A stretch of DNA of 23,095 nucleotides from an uncultured Lachnospiraceae bacterium (GTDB taxonomy: Bacteria > Bacillota > Clostridia > Lachnospirales > Lachnospiraceae). Below, piece after piece: positions 1-7,477 of this stretch. Below the pieces are notes generated by a model that ran no database searches, was not told the origin of the DNA, and saw only the letters and a program-made list of their open reading frames with translations. Within the stretch, counting starts at the first letter, position 1. Every line of letters begins with the position of its first letter. Where the stretch lies: positions 1 through 23,095 of the forward strand of contig CAJURF010000059.1 of NCBI GenBank assembly GCA_910588825.1, read 5' to 3'. The position numbers were made by a program, and so were the translations under genes.

Positions 1-2
1 CC

Positions 3-1850
3 CAAGTACAAAGTGTCATAACTCAGCTGGATGAACAGCTTCAGAAGAAATCCGGGGAAACCCAGTCTGAAAATCTCACCAGCAAAGTGGCAGGGAGAAT
101 CAAAAAAATCTATGTGGAAAGCGGAGACTCTATTGCTGATGTGATGGCGGCAAAGGGAGCTCTGATGCTTTTGTCCCTGGATGGGAAAATGGCGGTTCAG
201 ATAGAAAACGGGTCTGGTTTCACAGCAGGCAGCACCGTATCGGTATCTTTTTCTCAGGGTACAGTAGTCAGCGGGACGGTGGAAACCCATTCCGGTGACC
301 TATGGACAGTGACAGTGGAAGATGACGGGGCCGTTCTTGGGGATGATGTAACCGTGTCCGACAGCAGCGGCCAGGTGCTGGGAACAGGAACACTAAAAAT
401 CCATCAGCCGCTGGAGGTTACCGGGACATCCGGAACAGTGTCTGCGGTTTCGGTGGAAGAGAATCAGTGGGTGGAGGCAGGAGAATCCCTGCTCACCCTT
501 GAGGACGTTTTGATGTCAGCCGAATACCAGAAACTTCTTTTAACGCGGGCTGCTTATAAAGAAAGGCTTCAGAAACTGCTGATTCTGTCTGAAGACTGCG
601 CTGTCACAGCTTTGCTGGACGGGACGATTGAAAGTGTAGAGATTACAAAGGGCAGTACAACGGCGGCATCCACCGGGAATTCAGGCGGGGATGAAACTTC
701 TTCCACCAGCAAAAGCAGCTCGTCTATACCCGCTTCCAGTATGTCATATGACGGCAGTAATAGAAAATGCACAGTAAAGTCCCTGAATGGGGTAAAAATG
801 GCAGACGACAGTGCAGGTATGTTATCCGGCAGGGAAAGCAGTTCTGACGGCTCAGGTGGCAAAGAGACCAATGAGGGGCAGGAGGATCAACTGCAGCAGG
901 AAGAAAAGAAAAGCCAGTCCCAGCAAGAAACATCCAAGGGACAGCCTCAGCAGGAAGAGGAAACAAACACGCAGGCCCATGAAGACACAGAAAATGAGGG
1001 AAATGCCCGCCATGAAGTAAACGAGGAATCTGCGTCAGAAACCGGTTTCCAGCAGGGCGGCTCTCAGGAGTCCAACCAGGAGGCGGCCCAGATAGGAACC
1101 AGCGTTCAGTCCCAGAGCTCCCTTCAGCCAGATTCAGCAGCGGTTCAGTCTGTCCCTCAGGAAGATTCCGCCTCTCAGACACAGACTTCTGCGCAGGAAG
1201 ATTCAGCCGCTCAGGAACAGGAAGCCTCCCAGACAGACCAGGACCCATCCGGCCAGACCACTGTGGACAGTCATACAGAGGAAGTACAGGAGGCCCAGAT
1301 AACGCTGGAAGCTTTGGAAGACCAGCTGTTTACTGGAGTGGTCACCCAGGTTTCGGACCGGACATCCGGCAGTGAAGGGTCAGCAAAATATACGGTAGAG
1401 ATCACAGTGGACAAAGAGGAATCCATGCGTGTGGGGATGAGTGCATCAGCGGTGATTATCACAGACAAAAAAGAAAATGTGGTCACAATCCCATCGGATG
1501 CGGTACAGGAGCAGGGACCCCGGATGTTCGTCTATACCCAGTATGATTCCGAGAAAGGTGTACTCTCCGGTATACAGGAAGTGGAAACGGGTATGTCTGA
1601 CGGAGAAAAGGTGGAAATCACCAGTGGACTAGAAGAAGGGGATACCGTCTATTGTCAAAGACAGGAGAGCAGTTCCTCAGACGGAGAATCTCAGAGTATG
1701 CCCGAAAACGGAATGTTTGGCGGCATGGGCCAGGACGGCGGTTTTGGCGGAGAAATGCCCGGCGGGAATATGCCCGGACAAGGTGACGGCGGCGCGCCTG
1801 GATACGGCCAGGGGATGCCCGGAGGTGGAAGTGGCAGAACGCAGGAATGA
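3..1850 (+). CDS. Efflux RND/ABC-type periplasmic adaptor (HlyD/MacA family), 5'-truncated by window edge
   Basis: The reading frame is open from the first bases of the window to a TGA at 1848-1850, so the true start lies upstream; the GTG at 87 is internal. About 615 codons are visible. The N-terminal half shows repeated beta-rich, lipoyl/barrel-sandwich-like blocks (for example GRIKKIYVESGDSI and SGTVSAVSVEENQWVEAGES). A low-complexity insert rich in Gln, Ser and Glu (about 615-1270) is followed by a membrane-proximal segment typical of MacA-like adaptors (GVVTQVS, then VGMSASAVI, then VVTIPSDAV, then GLEEGDTVY). The protein ends in a Gly/Met/Pro-rich tail. Adaptors of this family link an inner-membrane ABC permease to extracellular export in Gram-positives. 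The permease gene follows 31 bp downstream, so they are probably one operon. No ATPase gene lies between them; it may be upstream, outside the window. Confidence 0.8.
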   Translation, partial: QVQSVITQLDEQLQKKSGETQSENLTSKVAGRIKKIYVESGDSIADVMAAKGALMLLSLDGKMAVQIENGSGFTAGSTVSVSFSQGTVVSGTVETHSGDLWTVTVEDDGAVLGDDVTVSDSSGQVLGTGTLKIHQPLEVTGTSGTVSAVSVEENQWVEAGESLLTLEDVLMSAEYQKLLLTRAAYKERLQKLLILSEDCAVTALLDGTIESVEITKGSTTAASTGNSGGDETSSTSKSSSSIPASSMSYDGSNRKCTVKSLNGVKMADDSAGMLSGRESSSDGSGGKETNEGQEDQLQQEEKKSQSQQETSKGQPQQEEETNTQAHEDTENEGNARHEVNEESASETGFQQGGSQESNQEAAQIGTSVQSQSSLQPDSAAVQSVPQEDSASQTQTSAQEDSAAQEQEASQTDQDPSGQTTVDSHTEEVQEAQITLEALEDQLFTGVVTQVSDRTSGSEGSAKYTVEITVDKEESMRVGMSASAVIITDKKENVVTIPSDAVQEQGPRMFVYTQYDSEKGVLSGIQEVETGMSDGEKVEITSGLEEGDTVYCQRQESSSSDGESQSMPENGMFGGMGQDGGFGGEMPGGNMPGQGDGGAPGYGQGMPGGGSGRTQE

Positions 1851-1881
1851 TGAGAAGGCAGGACAGGGGGAATCTGAAAAC

Positions 1882-3057
1882 ATGATAGTTCAATCAGCAG
1901 GAATGGCCTGGCACGCAGTGACAGCTGACAAGCTCCGCTCATTTCTGACAATGCTGGGAATTATGGTGGGGGTAACGGCACTTGTGGTTTTAGTATCCCT
2001 GGTAAATGGGGCGGCATCCTCTGTTACCGATGAGATTTCAGGCATGGGTAGGGATGTTCTCACCGTGAAAATTACAGATGATAAAGGAAATCCCATGAAG
2101 CTGAAAGACTTAGAACAGGTGCAGCAGCTGGAGGAAATTTCTCAGGCCGCTCCCCTGGAACAGGGCAGCGCCACAGGAGAACGGGGAAGCAACAGCAGCC
2201 GTGTAATTTTATATGGGACCACAGCCGCCTATATGGAAATTCAGAAAATGGAGCTGGAATCCGGCAGGTTTTTGAGAACCTTTGATGTGGAAAACCACAC
2301 ATATACTGCTGTGCTCAATCAGACAGCGGCAAAAGAGTTCTTCGGCTCTGTGCAGAAATCACAAGAACAGTCTTTCAATCTGAATGGAATCAAATTCCGC
2401 GTAGCAGGTGTTCTGGCGGAAGAAGAGTCAGTAACCGGTGATACATCGGAGAGAATGGAGGTCTACATTCCTTACACCACCATGCTTCGAATGACAGATA
2501 ACAGCTCAGGTATCTCCAGTTTCTATGTACAGGCAGTGGACGAAGAAAGCCAGGAACCCGCCCAGGCAGCACTGGAGCAGCTGTTGCTGGATAGATATGC
2601 CCAGGATGATGAGGCGTTTACCATTATCAACGAGTCGGCCATCCGGGAAACCATGGGCAGTGTGAACAGTACGTTTGCCCTTCTTCTGGGCGGTATTGCT
2701 GGCATTTCCCTTTTGGTGGGCGGAATTGGCATTATGAATATTATGCTGGTATCGGTGACAGAGAGAACCCGGGAAATCGGCATTCGAAAGGCGATAGGAG
2801 CCACGAGGAGGAGTATCATGATTCAGTTTATGCTGGAGGCTTTGATGATCAGCCTGCTGGGATGCGGCATTGGAATTGCCCTGTCCTGGATTATATTGAA
2901 AATAGCCGGACTGGTATCCGGCAGTGCATTTTCCATGTCCGGGCCAGTACTTGCCGTGGCAGTGGGTTTTTCTGCGGCGGTGGGGCTTATGTTTGGAATT
3001 TATCCTGCGGCTAAAGCGGCAGATAAGAATCCTATTGAGGCGCTTCGGCAGATATAA
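1882..3057 (+). CDS. ABC transporter permease, MacB/FtsX type
   Basis: A 391-residue membrane protein. The open frame reaches back to 1717 but that overlaps the adaptor gene; I chose ATG 1882, preceded by a GGGGG-rich Shine-Dalgarno about 11 bp upstream. This start gives the usual N-terminus, in which a short amphipathic stretch leads into the first membrane segment (RSFLTMLGIMVGVTALVVLV). A long extracytoplasmic MacB-PCD-like domain follows (about residues 45-260), then three C-terminal membrane segments of the FtsX domain, including the conserved TERTREIGIRKAIGATRRSI loop. Family members work with a separate ATPase and a HlyD-type adaptor to export peptides, lipids or drugs. The adaptor gene is directly upstream. 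The substrate cannot be told from sequence. Confidence 0.85.
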   Translation: MIVQSAGMAWHAVTADKLRSFLTMLGIMVGVTALVVLVSLVNGAASSVTDEISGMGRDVLTVKITDDKGNPMKLKDLEQVQQLEEISQAAPLEQGSATGERGSNSSRVILYGTTAAYMEIQKMELESGRFLRTFDVENHTYTAVLNQTAAKEFFGSVQKSQEQSFNLNGIKFRVAGVLAEEESVTGDTSERMEVYIPYTTMLRMTDNSSGISSFYVQAVDEESQEPAQAALEQLLLDRYAQDDEAFTIINESAIRETMGSVNSTFALLLGGIAGISLLVGGIGIMNIMLVSVTERTREIGIRKAIGATRRSIMIQFMLEALMISLLGCGIGIALSWIILKIAGLVSGSAFSMSGPVLAVAVGFSAAVGLMFGIYPAAKAADKNPIEALRQI

Positions 3058-3076
3058 CCATTATCTGAATCTAAAG

Positions 3077-3112
3077 CTATGTCAGGGTAAAAGGTGATAT
3101 TTTCGTATTGTT
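3077..3112 (-). pseudogene. 3' remnant of the DUF1902 gene split by the IS66 element
   Basis: If the IS66-family element and one copy of its 8-bp target duplication are removed, the minus-strand frame coming from 4667 (after correcting one frameshift) runs through the join and stops at a TAG here (complement of 3077-3079). It adds about ten residues ending in SPFTLT. The restored protein would be about 61 residues, close to the roughly 70 residues usual for DUF1902 proteins. This is reconstruction by eye. Confidence 0.45.
3105..3112. repeat. Left target-site duplication of the IS66-family element
   Basis: GTATTGTT immediately precedes the left inverted repeat and is repeated exactly at 4509-4516 right after the right inverted repeat. 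Eight base pairs is the duplication length known for the IS66 family. Confidence 0.9.
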
Positions 3113-4508
3113 GTAACTATTCAGCACCCCGTTTAGGGTACATTGATTTTTGGTCAAAACGGAGAAAACAAATTTTCTGTTAAAATAGAAATATCAAATT
3201 TTATTCAGAAGAAGGTGGCTTGATTGACAAACGATGAACTGATCAGACAGTTATTACAACAAAATGAAACATTATCAGCAGCAGCCGCTGCTCAGACTCA
3301 GTTGATTGCCCAACTCAATCAGACCATACAGGAACTGAAGGAACAGCTTAACAAAAATTCCAAAAATAGTTCCAAACCGCCATCCAGCGATGGCTTTAAA
3401 AAGCCTGCCCCAAAGAGTCTCCGGAAGCCATCCGGAAAAAAGGCTGGCGGACAGAGCGGGCACCAAGGAACACATCTGGCAGCAGCCGCGGCTCCGGATG
3501 AAATCGTCAGGCATATGCCGGCCTCATGCGAAGGATGCCCGCACTATCAGATGTGCAGAGGCACCGCATGCATTGCAGAAAAACGCCATTTGATTGATGC
3601 GGTTGTCACAGTCAGTATAACAGAACATCAGGCACTGGAACATCCGATTCTGTATGCTGCATGGGGACACCCGCAGAGGAGGGGTTCCTTCTGATGTAAA
3701 AGCAGCCGTACAGTATGGAAGAAACCTGCAGGCATTATCGGTGTCATTAAATACCGTGGGGCAGTCAGCGTCAAACGCACCCATGAGATTCTTTCAGGAG
3801 TATTTAACATTCCGATTGCAGCAGGAACCATCAGCAGCATGGTAAAAAGATGCTCTGACAGTCTGGATGAAACAATGGGCAGGATCAAGGAGAAGATGGC
3901 CGTTTCTGCCCTTGGACATTTCGATGAAACCGGAACCAGAGTGGATAAGAAGCTCTGGTGGGTTCATGATGCCTCAAACTGTGAATACACCTATCTTGAT
4001 ATCAGTCCCAAACATGGGCATCTGGATTTATAAACCTTTTACTGGAAATGAAAAAGGTCAAAGAGAAAGCTGTAGAGAAGGGCAGAGACTCTCTGAGCTG
4101 TTATTACTGTCATAAGTTCGATAAAAAGTATGATGAACTCCTCGAACTGGCAGGGAAAGAAAATCCTCTTCCGGAAACCAAAAAGAAAAAACGTGGACGG
4201 AAGAAAAAAGGGAAAATCCCTGCTTTGGCAGAACGCCTTGCGGAATACAAGGGATCAGTCTGCCTTTTTATCCATGACTTCATGGTTCCGTTTGATAACA
4301 ACCAGGCGGAGCGTGATCTTCGGATGATAAAGGTCAAGACCAAAGTATCTGGCTGTTTCCGAACGGAAGAAGGAGCCAGGGATTATCTGAAAAGCATGTC
4401 CTGCATTGGTACAGCACATAAGCAGGGATATAATGCTTACGAAGCAATCAAAAATGCAATTTCAGGTCATTCTGATTTCATCTTTGAATAAGGGGGCTGA
4501 ATAGTTAC
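3113..4508 (+). mobile_element. IS66-family insertion sequence, non-autonomous (1396 bp)
   Basis: The ends are inverted repeats: GTAACTATTCAGCACCCC at 3113-3130 and its near-perfect complement at 4492-4508 (one base shorter). They are flanked by an identical 8-bp duplication GTATTGTT. The element carries a single transposase gene, as in the TnpC-only (ISBst12-like) branch of IS66, with no tnpA/tnpB accessory genes. The transposase is destroyed by frameshifts and an internal deletion, so the copy can move only if a related transposase acts on its intact ends. It lies within the 3' part of a DUF1902 gene. Confidence 0.9.
3224..4491 (+). pseudogene. IS66-family transposase (tnpC-like), frameshifted and internally deleted
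   Basis: The gene starts at TTG 3224 behind GAAGGTGG. The N-terminus is the typical IS66 coiled-coil leader followed by the conserved LNKNSKNSSKPPSSDGFKKP segment and a Lys-rich basic patch. The frame is lost near 3655-3690, continues in another frame (GGVPSDVKAAVQYGRNLQAL at about 3680-3740), shifts again near 3765 (SVKRTHEIL), and breaks at about 4021-4035. There DISPKHGHLDL ends in a stop and the sequence resumes with NLLLEMKKVKEK in a different frame. From memory of the family, roughly 60-70 residues are missing at this join, including the segment with the second catalytic aspartate. The C-terminus is intact (FDNNQAERDLRMIKVKTKVS, then the terminal FIFE). It is certainly inactive. Confidence 0.92.
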
Positions 4509-4516
4509 GTATTGTT
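4509..4516. repeat. Right target-site duplication of the IS66-family element
   Basis: GTATTGTT, identical to 3105-3112, abuts the right inverted repeat. Confidence 0.9.
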
Positions 4517-4538
4517 TAAAGCAAGTAGCTCTGGCACG

Positions 4539-4667
4539 TCAATACGTGTACGTTCCAATAAAGGCATCAAATGACCCGGATTCCAGAACAAGGCCGGGAA
4601 TATCATCACTGGTGGCAATCCACACATGCGCTTCATCGTCCCAAGTAAAATTTATGATATATTCCAT
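4539..4667 (-). pseudogene. DUF1902 (HicB-like) small protein, 5' part, frameshifted
   Basis: The minus-strand ATG at 4667 lies behind GAGGAG. The first 37 or so residues (MEYIINFTWDDEAHVWIATS, then DDIPGLVLESGSFDAFI) match the DUF1902 pattern, a HicB-like alpha/beta fold. An extra G at about 4557 then shifts the frame, and the present reading stops at 4539 after 42 residues. Reading on in the +1 frame restores the expected continuation ERTRIDVPELLALNN, which runs straight into the IS66 target site. The gene therefore carries two lesions, a one-base frameshift and an IS insertion. No HicA-like toxin gene is seen beside it. Family assignment is by motif recognition only. Confidence 0.65.
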
Positions 4668-4707
4668 AATTCACATCTCCTCAAAATTAATACAGTCTAA
4701 ATTAAAC

Positions 4708-4806
4708 AACAGCCGCTGTGAGTGCCTTTCATGCGTTTTACACTCCACAGCGGCCCTCTCTGCCTCATTTTCCCACTACTGAATGTAATCCGTCAGGTTT
4801 TATCCA
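4708..4806 (-). repeat. Partial direct repeat of the trpB 3' end and terminator (copy A)
   Basis: 4708-4784 matches 8954-9030 without gaps at about 66 of 77 bases, including the terminator hairpin and the last codons of trpB. 4785-4806 then matches 9088-9110 with one base missing. The 57 bp in between (9031-9087, the last codons of trpB) are absent, and the ends of the gap share GAAT, so a deletion between short repeats is likely. The copy has the same orientation as trpB and can be read as a decayed trpB tail. Similarity stops near 4806. Confidence 0.8.
4712..4754 (-). terminator. Rho-independent terminator-like hairpin (copy A)
   Basis: The arms GCCGCTGTGAGTG (4712-4724) and CACTCCACAGCGGC (4741-4754) pair with a single bulged base. 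On the minus strand the hairpin is followed by a T-rich tail (TGTTGTTTAATTT). It is the counterpart of the trpB terminator at 8958-9000. Confidence 0.6.
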
Positions 4807-4827
4807 ATAAGTTGAGTCAGGGCACTG

Positions 4828-4856
4828 CAGGCATCCAGCCACATTTTGGATGCCTG
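4828..4856. other. Perfect 10-bp inverted repeat downstream of the three-gene cassette
   Basis: CAGGCATCCA (4828-4837) and TGGATGCCTG (4847-4856) form a perfect stem with a 9-base loop, about 25 bp past the stop codon of the secreted-protein gene. No T-run follows on the minus strand, so it is a weak terminator at best; it could stabilise the cassette mRNA or mark a cassette boundary. Confidence 0.45.
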
Positions 4857-4881
4857 GCGGCGTTGGCCCTTTATTTATTTA

Positions 4882-6726
4882 CTATTTTATCTTACCTGCA
4901 TCTTTCCATATACTGTAACGTCCACTGTAAATAGTACCGCCTGCTTTTTTATAGGCACATACTCTGACTCTGCACCGTTTTCCTGATTTTAACCCTTTAA
5001 TGGTATAATTTAATGGATTTTTTGAGTTTATAGTAATTGTATGAATATCCCCGAAAGCATACTGATACTGAATCTTATATCCAGTATTGCGCTTATTGGA
5101 TGTAGCAGTTTTTATTGTCAGACGCCCTTTTTTACCTGATACAACAGATTTTACTTTAACAGTTTTGGGAACTACTCTTATAGTGATACTGCTGTTAAAT
5201 CCATTGTATTGCCCTATTGCTGGGGCCTTTACAGTTATTACTGTAGTGCCGGCTTTAAGCGCGGTGATCTTTCCGGTTTTCTTGCCTATTTTTGCAACCC
5301 TTTTATCTGAAGATGAAAAAATTGGCTTTGTGGCCAGCCCACTGACTTTTAGTGTCTTTTGGGAACCAATTTCTATTTTACTATTATTCTTAATAGAAAA
5401 CGCAGAGTCATTAACATTAATAGTTGTATTTCTAATATAAAAGCTTACACTTTTAGAAACCGTCTTCCCTTCGTTTTTCCAAATTCCTTTATTTCCATCA
5501 TATACTTGTTTTTGGTAATTCACTTTTAAAGTATATGGAACGGAGGAAGCAACTGTTGTTTTCAATATAAATGCACCTTTATATCGATATTCACCTGGCC
5601 GATAATATCCTCCGCTTGACATTCCTGTTGTTTCCTCTGTATATGTACTCCAGGATCCTTTTACATTGCGTGTAGCATTTTTACTTTTCGTTGATACAGC
5701 CCAGTTTACCGGAATATACCTGGTAGACTTATTTATCGGATTTAATTCTTGAGGTTCCTCTGGTCCATATCCAGCCCCTGTAGCATAAAACTGTAAAACG
5801 GCTCCAGAACGATAAGTTGTTCCGCTGTCAATGTAATATAAGCCATTATTTGCAGGAGATGCTGTATCTGGCGGCATAGGAGCAGGAGACGGTGATGGTG
5901 TCAATGAAGGGGAAGGTGTGGTTATTTCTTTAACGATCAGTGTAGTTCCCGTTACTTGTATTCGATACTCAGGAGTGACTCCTTGAACAATATACGGAAG
6001 ATACAAGTTAACATTTCCAGTTGAATTTGTGAAAATACCATCTGCGTAACTGTATACACCATTTCCACTTACAGAATATAATGTATTGCTGTTTAGATGA
6101 GTAATAAAGTGATTTGCTAACTGAGTTCCATTGGAGTCCGTTATATCACCTATAATTCCAGATAGAATATTTCCGCCGTTTATCTGTATATTCCCTTTAA
6201 TTGTATTGCCGCACAGGAGTCCGTTTCCATGAAATATCAATTTTCCTCCATTATTTGTTTCAATCCCGTATTCTGAACAGTTTAATTCGTTATAACTTTT
6301 ATCTCCAAGGCAGACATAGACATTTGCATTAGACATAATGTTGATTGCGGTACTGTTTGGTGTACGTATATACAATCCATTCAGCTTTATATTAGCTTCA
6401 TTGAAACTATTTATATTCAAAGTGCCTTCTAATAGATTACCCGAAAGTTCCAATTCTTTGTCTGTTAAAATTGTTAATGTTTTTGTCTCATTTTCAAAAG
6501 TATAGTCTGTTCCTTCGATTCCGCCATTTATTTGAAAAGTAGTTTCTTCATTTTCCAAAATCTCTGGTTGAACCTGTGCATATAATGTGTCAGACAGAGC
6601 CGCTGCCGTTGATATTGTGTTTAACGAATTAGTTGATGCGGAAACTGGAACAACATAATGGTAATGCAGGCTGCATATAGCCAGGAACACTGCTGAGCAC
6701 GATAAAATTTTTAATCTTTGTTTCAT
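4882..6726 (-). CDS. Secreted carbohydrate-binding/Ig-like (Big2) and Fn3-like domain protein
   Basis: The 614-residue product begins with a signal peptide (basic MKQRLK, hydrophobic core to about residue 28, likely cleavage after VSA). Residues about 45-200 are an Asn-rich repetitive beta region resembling the carbohydrate-binding DUF4353-type domain. A Pro/Ser/Thr linker follows (about 270-292), then a Tyr/Gly-rich beta region (about 295-430). Next comes a bacterial Ig-like Big2 domain (about 437-520, with ATKPIFSSSDKRVAKI and GKITALKAGTTVITV), and last an Fn3-like C-terminal domain (about 524-612). There is no LPXTG sorting signal or second membrane segment, so it should be secreted or held non-covalently. 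The ATG follows AAAGGAGTG. The gene is the last of three in an AT-rich minus-strand operon, 7 bp after the nucleotidyltransferase gene. Its link to those two enzymes is unclear. Confidence 0.75.
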   Translation of the reverse strand: MKQRLKILSCSAVFLAICSLHYHYVVPVSASTNSLNTISTAAALSDTLYAQVQPEILENEETTFQINGGIEGTDYTFENETKTLTILTDKELELSGNLLEGTLNINSFNEANIKLNGLYIRTPNSTAINIMSNANVYVCLGDKSYNELNCSEYGIETNNGGKLIFHGNGLLCGNTIKGNIQINGGNILSGIIGDITDSNGTQLANHFITHLNSNTLYSVSGNGVYSYADGIFTNSTGNVNLYLPYIVQGVTPEYRIQVTGTTLIVKEITTPSPSLTPSPSPAPMPPDTASPANNGLYYIDSGTTYRSGAVLQFYATGAGYGPEEPQELNPINKSTRYIPVNWAVSTKSKNATRNVKGSWSTYTEETTGMSSGGYYRPGEYRYKGAFILKTTVASSVPYTLKVNYQKQVYDGNKGIWKNEGKTVSKSVSFYIRNTTINVNDSAFSIKNNSKIEIGSQKTLKVSGLATKPIFSSSDKRVAKIGKKTGKITALKAGTTVITVKAPAIGQYNGFNSSITIRVVPKTVKVKSVVSGKKGRLTIKTATSNKRNTGYKIQYQYAFGDIHTITINSKNPLNYTIKGLKSGKRCRVRVCAYKKAGGTIYSGRYSIWKDAGKIK

Positions 6727-6733
6727 TTGTCGA

Positions 6734-7453
6734 TCACTCCTTTATTTGCATGAGCTCTTCTTCTATTACTTTTGTAGATAATATCACTTTTTTATATCTC
6801 ATCTGTTGAATCTGCATTAATGTCTCAGAATAATCCTTATCTGCTTTCAGTTCTTCTTTAATAATATTTTTTAATTTTATAGAATAAGTTAGATTGTAAC
6901 GCCTTTTTAGCATTATAGCGCGCATCACGTTTAATGGTATTTCAGGATTCCATTCCAATATGACGTCTAAAATTTTGGTTTCCATTGCTTGCTGATAGAC
7001 ACTATCATACCAAATACCTCTTTTCAAATCATAGATAATGGCGTCAATATTGAGAAATACTGTGCGTGTAAGAGATTCAACGTACTTTGAAGGACTGCAC
7101 TTTATAATCTGGTTTTTATATGCCCAAGTTTCATCCAGAGGCCAAAAATCGATAACCAGACCTGAACAAAACAATTTATAACCTTCAAAACAATTCTTTT
7201 TCAATTCAAATTCAGATAGTATCTTTCTCCAATATTCATCATTATTTACGTCAATAATAATATCTATATCTCGTAAGCTATGAAGCTCTTTATTATCTCT
7301 AAATTCTCTTAGTACGCCGCCGATTAAATAAATATTACCTGCCTTTTCTAACATATAAAATAATTTAAAGGCAGGAGGATGCTTTTCTAAATATAAATAT
7401 ATTAATTCCTTTAGAGTTTTCGTATTCATGTTTTTATATTTTTTCAGAAACAA
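6734..7453 (-). CDS. Nucleotidyltransferase (poly(A) polymerase/tRNA nucleotidyltransferase-like head domain)
   Basis: A 239-residue protein with the polymerase-beta superfamily signature: a Gly-Gly pair in IYLIGGVLREF (residues 41-51), the catalytic pair D62 and D64 in LRDIDIIID, and a third carboxylate D102 in GLVIDFW. All three metal ligands are present, so it is probably active. It is far shorter than a CCA-adding enzyme and lacks a recognisable RNA-binding tail, so the substrate is unknown. The start is TTG 7453, supported by TAAGGAGGG 10 bp upstream; the first ATG, at 7429, would be too far from it. It sits 24 bp after the dGTPase-like gene and 7 bp before the secreted-protein gene. AT-rich codon use differs from the flanking core genes. 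Confidence 0.7.
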   Translation of the reverse strand: MFLKKYKNMNTKTLKELIYLYLEKHPPAFKLFYMLEKAGNIYLIGGVLREFRDNKELHSLRDIDIIIDVNNDEYWRKILSEFELKKNCFEGYKLFCSGLVIDFWPLDETWAYKNQIIKCSPSKYVESLTRTVFLNIDAIIYDLKRGIWYDSVYQQAMETKILDVILEWNPEIPLNVMRAIMLKRRYNLTYSIKLKNIIKEELKADKDYSETLMQIQQMRYKKVILSTKVIEEELMQIKE

Positions 7454-7477
7454 TAATCAAGTTCCCTCCTTAATATT

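Noticed and set aside
724..1248. 174-codon minus-strand frame opposite the adaptor
   Set aside because: It is opposite the low-complexity insert, where repeated CAG/TCC codons keep all frames open; composition only.
4828..4856. A confident terminator for the three-gene cassette
   Set aside because: The stem is perfect but there is no T-run on the minus strand, so it is listed only as an inverted repeat.
4546..4934. Plus-strand frames between the IS66 element and the cassette
   Set aside because: They cross the DUF1902 remnant and the terminator repeat on the opposite strand and have no ribosome binding sites.
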